DNA from: Brevibacterium sediminis
Lineage (GTDB): Bacteria > Actinomycetota > Actinomycetes > Actinomycetales > Brevibacteriaceae
Length of the DNA stretch: 64,000 nucleotides
Direction of reading: 5' to 3'
Assembly (NCBI RefSeq): GCF_013623905.1
Contig: NZ_JABKDD010000001.1
Span: 310,001 to 374,000, forward strand
Notes under the pieces: generated by a model
The model's input: only the letters and a program-made list of their open reading frames with translations
Database searches by the model: none
What the model was told of the DNA's origin: nothing
Shown here: positions 63,182 to 64,000 of the stretch, piece after piece
Layout: the number at the start of each line of letters is the position of its first letter
How positions within the stretch are numbered: position 1 is the stretch's first letter
Program-made: the position numbers and the translations under genes

Positions 63182-64000
63182 TCAGTGGAGGTCGGGGTTG
63201 AGCTCGATGCCCTTTGAGTCGCGAGCGATCGCCTCGACGGTGCCGGTGACCGAATTGCGGCGGAAAAGGATGTTGTTCTTCCCGCTGAGCTCGGCGGCCT
63301 TGACCACGGCATCGTCTTCGCCAGGGACCGTCACGCGAGTGCCTGCAGTGATGTAGAGACCGGCTTCGACGATGCAGTCATCGCCGATGGAGATGCCGAC
63401 ACCGGCGTTCGCGCCGAGGAGGCTGCCCGAGCCGATGGAGATGCGGTGCGTGCCGCCGCCGGAGAGCGTACCCATGATTGAGGCTCCGCCGCCGATATCC
63501 GAGCCGTCTCCGACGACGACGCCCTGGGAGATGCGGCCTTCGACCATGGCCGAACCGAGCGTCCCGGCATTGAAGTTCACGAAGCCTTCGTGCATGACGG
63601 TGGTGCCGGGAGCAAGGTGAGCGCCGAGGCGGACACGGTCGGCGTCGGCGATGCGCACGCCGGAGGGGATGACGAAGTCCGTCATCCGCGGGAACTTGTC
63701 GAGCCCGTACACGGCAACAGGGCCGCGGGCGAGGAGCTTGGCGCGAGTGGCCTCGAAGTCCTCGGGGGAGCAGGCGCCGAAGGAGGTCCACACGACATTG
63801 GCGATATGGCCGAAGATTCCGTCGAGGTTGACGTCGTTGGGGGTCACGACGCGGTGGGACAGTGCGTGCAGACGCAGGTAGGCGTCGGCCGCCGAGGCGG
63901 GACCGGCGTCGAGATCGATCGTGGTGGTGACGACCTCTGAGCGGGTGCCGCGAGCCTCATCGGTGCCCTCCAGGGCGTCGAGACCGTCGTCGGCGGCGCG
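63182..64000 (-). CDS. dapD: Tetrahydrodipicolinate N-succinyltransferase DapD (5' end cut by window)
   Basis: Left-handed beta-helix acyltransferase that succinylates tetrahydrodipicolinate, the step before DapC. About 272 residues are visible and the frame is open to the window edge, so the start lies outside. [20 protein letters not shown] near the edge, [18 protein letters not shown] (about 53-71 of the visible part) and hexapeptide repeats such as [14 protein letters not shown] and [14 protein letters not shown] identify the actinobacterial long form. The short C-terminal tail ends normally. Convergent with gltA over the gene-free region. Confidence 0.93.
   Translation of the reverse strand, partial: RAADDGLDALEGTDEARGTRSEVVTTTIDLDAGPASAADAYLRLHALSHRVVTPNDVNLDGIFGHIANVVWTSFGACSPEDFEATRAKLLARGPVAVYGLDKFPRMTDFVIPSGVRIADADRVRLGAHLAPGTTVMHEGFVNFNAGTLGSAMVEGRISQGVVVGDGSDIGGGASIMGTLSGGGTHRISIGSGSLLGANAGVGISIGDDCIVEAGLYITAGTRVTVPGEDDAVVKAAELSGKNNILFRRNSVTGTVEAIARDSKGIELNPDLH

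Overview
The window is high-GC, densely coding DNA from an actinobacterium, most likely Brevibacterium or a close relative. This placement is inference from gene content and codon use; no search was possible. Supporting signs are a mycothiol-pathway deacetylase (mshB), IdeR/DtxR-type iron boxes, monomeric NADP isocitrate dehydrogenase, an actinobacterial-type DapD, a 7Fe ferredoxin next to dapC, and many TGATG, ATGA or GTGA stop/start overlaps. I see no rRNA, tRNA, insertion sequence, prophage or CRISPR array. Most of the window is ordinary chromosomal backbone with short accessory patches.

Layout. 1-9430: an amino acid permease, then two iron-uptake units, each headed by an IdeR-like box: a lone siderophore-binding lipoprotein, and a permease-permease-ATPase-binding lipoprotein operon. 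A NUDIX hydrolase, an esterase, a rhodanese and a SufE-like protein lie between them. 9513-11293: a leftward operon of two META-domain proteins and a DUF808 membrane protein. 11528-15931: two tandem paralogous LPXTG-anchored S1 serine proteases, each closed by a near-perfect terminator hairpin. 16007-20250: acetyltransferase, thioesterase, VOC, DinB and DUF368 genes. 20366-24836: a wall-anchored 5'-nucleotidase, tpx, a PIG-L deacetylase and a lipoprotein. 24806-27624: a flavoprotein and a low-GC pair encoding a secreted Gly-rich PKD-like protein and a lipoprotein. 27784-35224: DNA-repair-like, phosphoribosyltransferase, carboxylesterase, AlkZ-like glycosylase, lipid-kinase-like and HerA-like genes. 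35235-38693: pdxT-pdxS divergent from a MocR/PdxR-type regulator that lacks the expected PLP lysine, plus a translationally coupled small membrane protein. 38706-46431: tandem 31-bp repeats, a PPTase, LapA-like, icd, tdk, a PcaD-like hydrolase, an old yellow enzyme, an MBL hydrolase and a membrane PH-like protein. 46691-53095: a complete oligopeptide ABC operon with an enlarged first permease and a fused double ATPase. 53202-64000: typA, mshB (with an added membrane domain), vanW-like, a GNAT, fdxA, dapC, gltA and the 3' part of dapD.

How genes work together. The two iron units probably respond together to iron limitation. dapC and dapD supply two consecutive steps of the succinylase branch of lysine/diaminopimelate synthesis. 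pdxS and pdxT form PLP synthase and are probably controlled by the divergent MocR-type protein. The Opp/Dpp-type operon is a self-contained peptide importer, with a hairpin after the binding-protein gene that probably sets expression ratios. The three LPXTG proteins need a sortase that is not in this window.

The points I find most worth a second look are the lysine-less MocR regulator beside pdxST, the mosaic pair of surface proteases, the paired META proteins of which the cytoplasmic copy has lost both cysteines, the peptide permease with an inserted membrane block, and the MshB-membrane fusion. None of these amounts to a proven new system.
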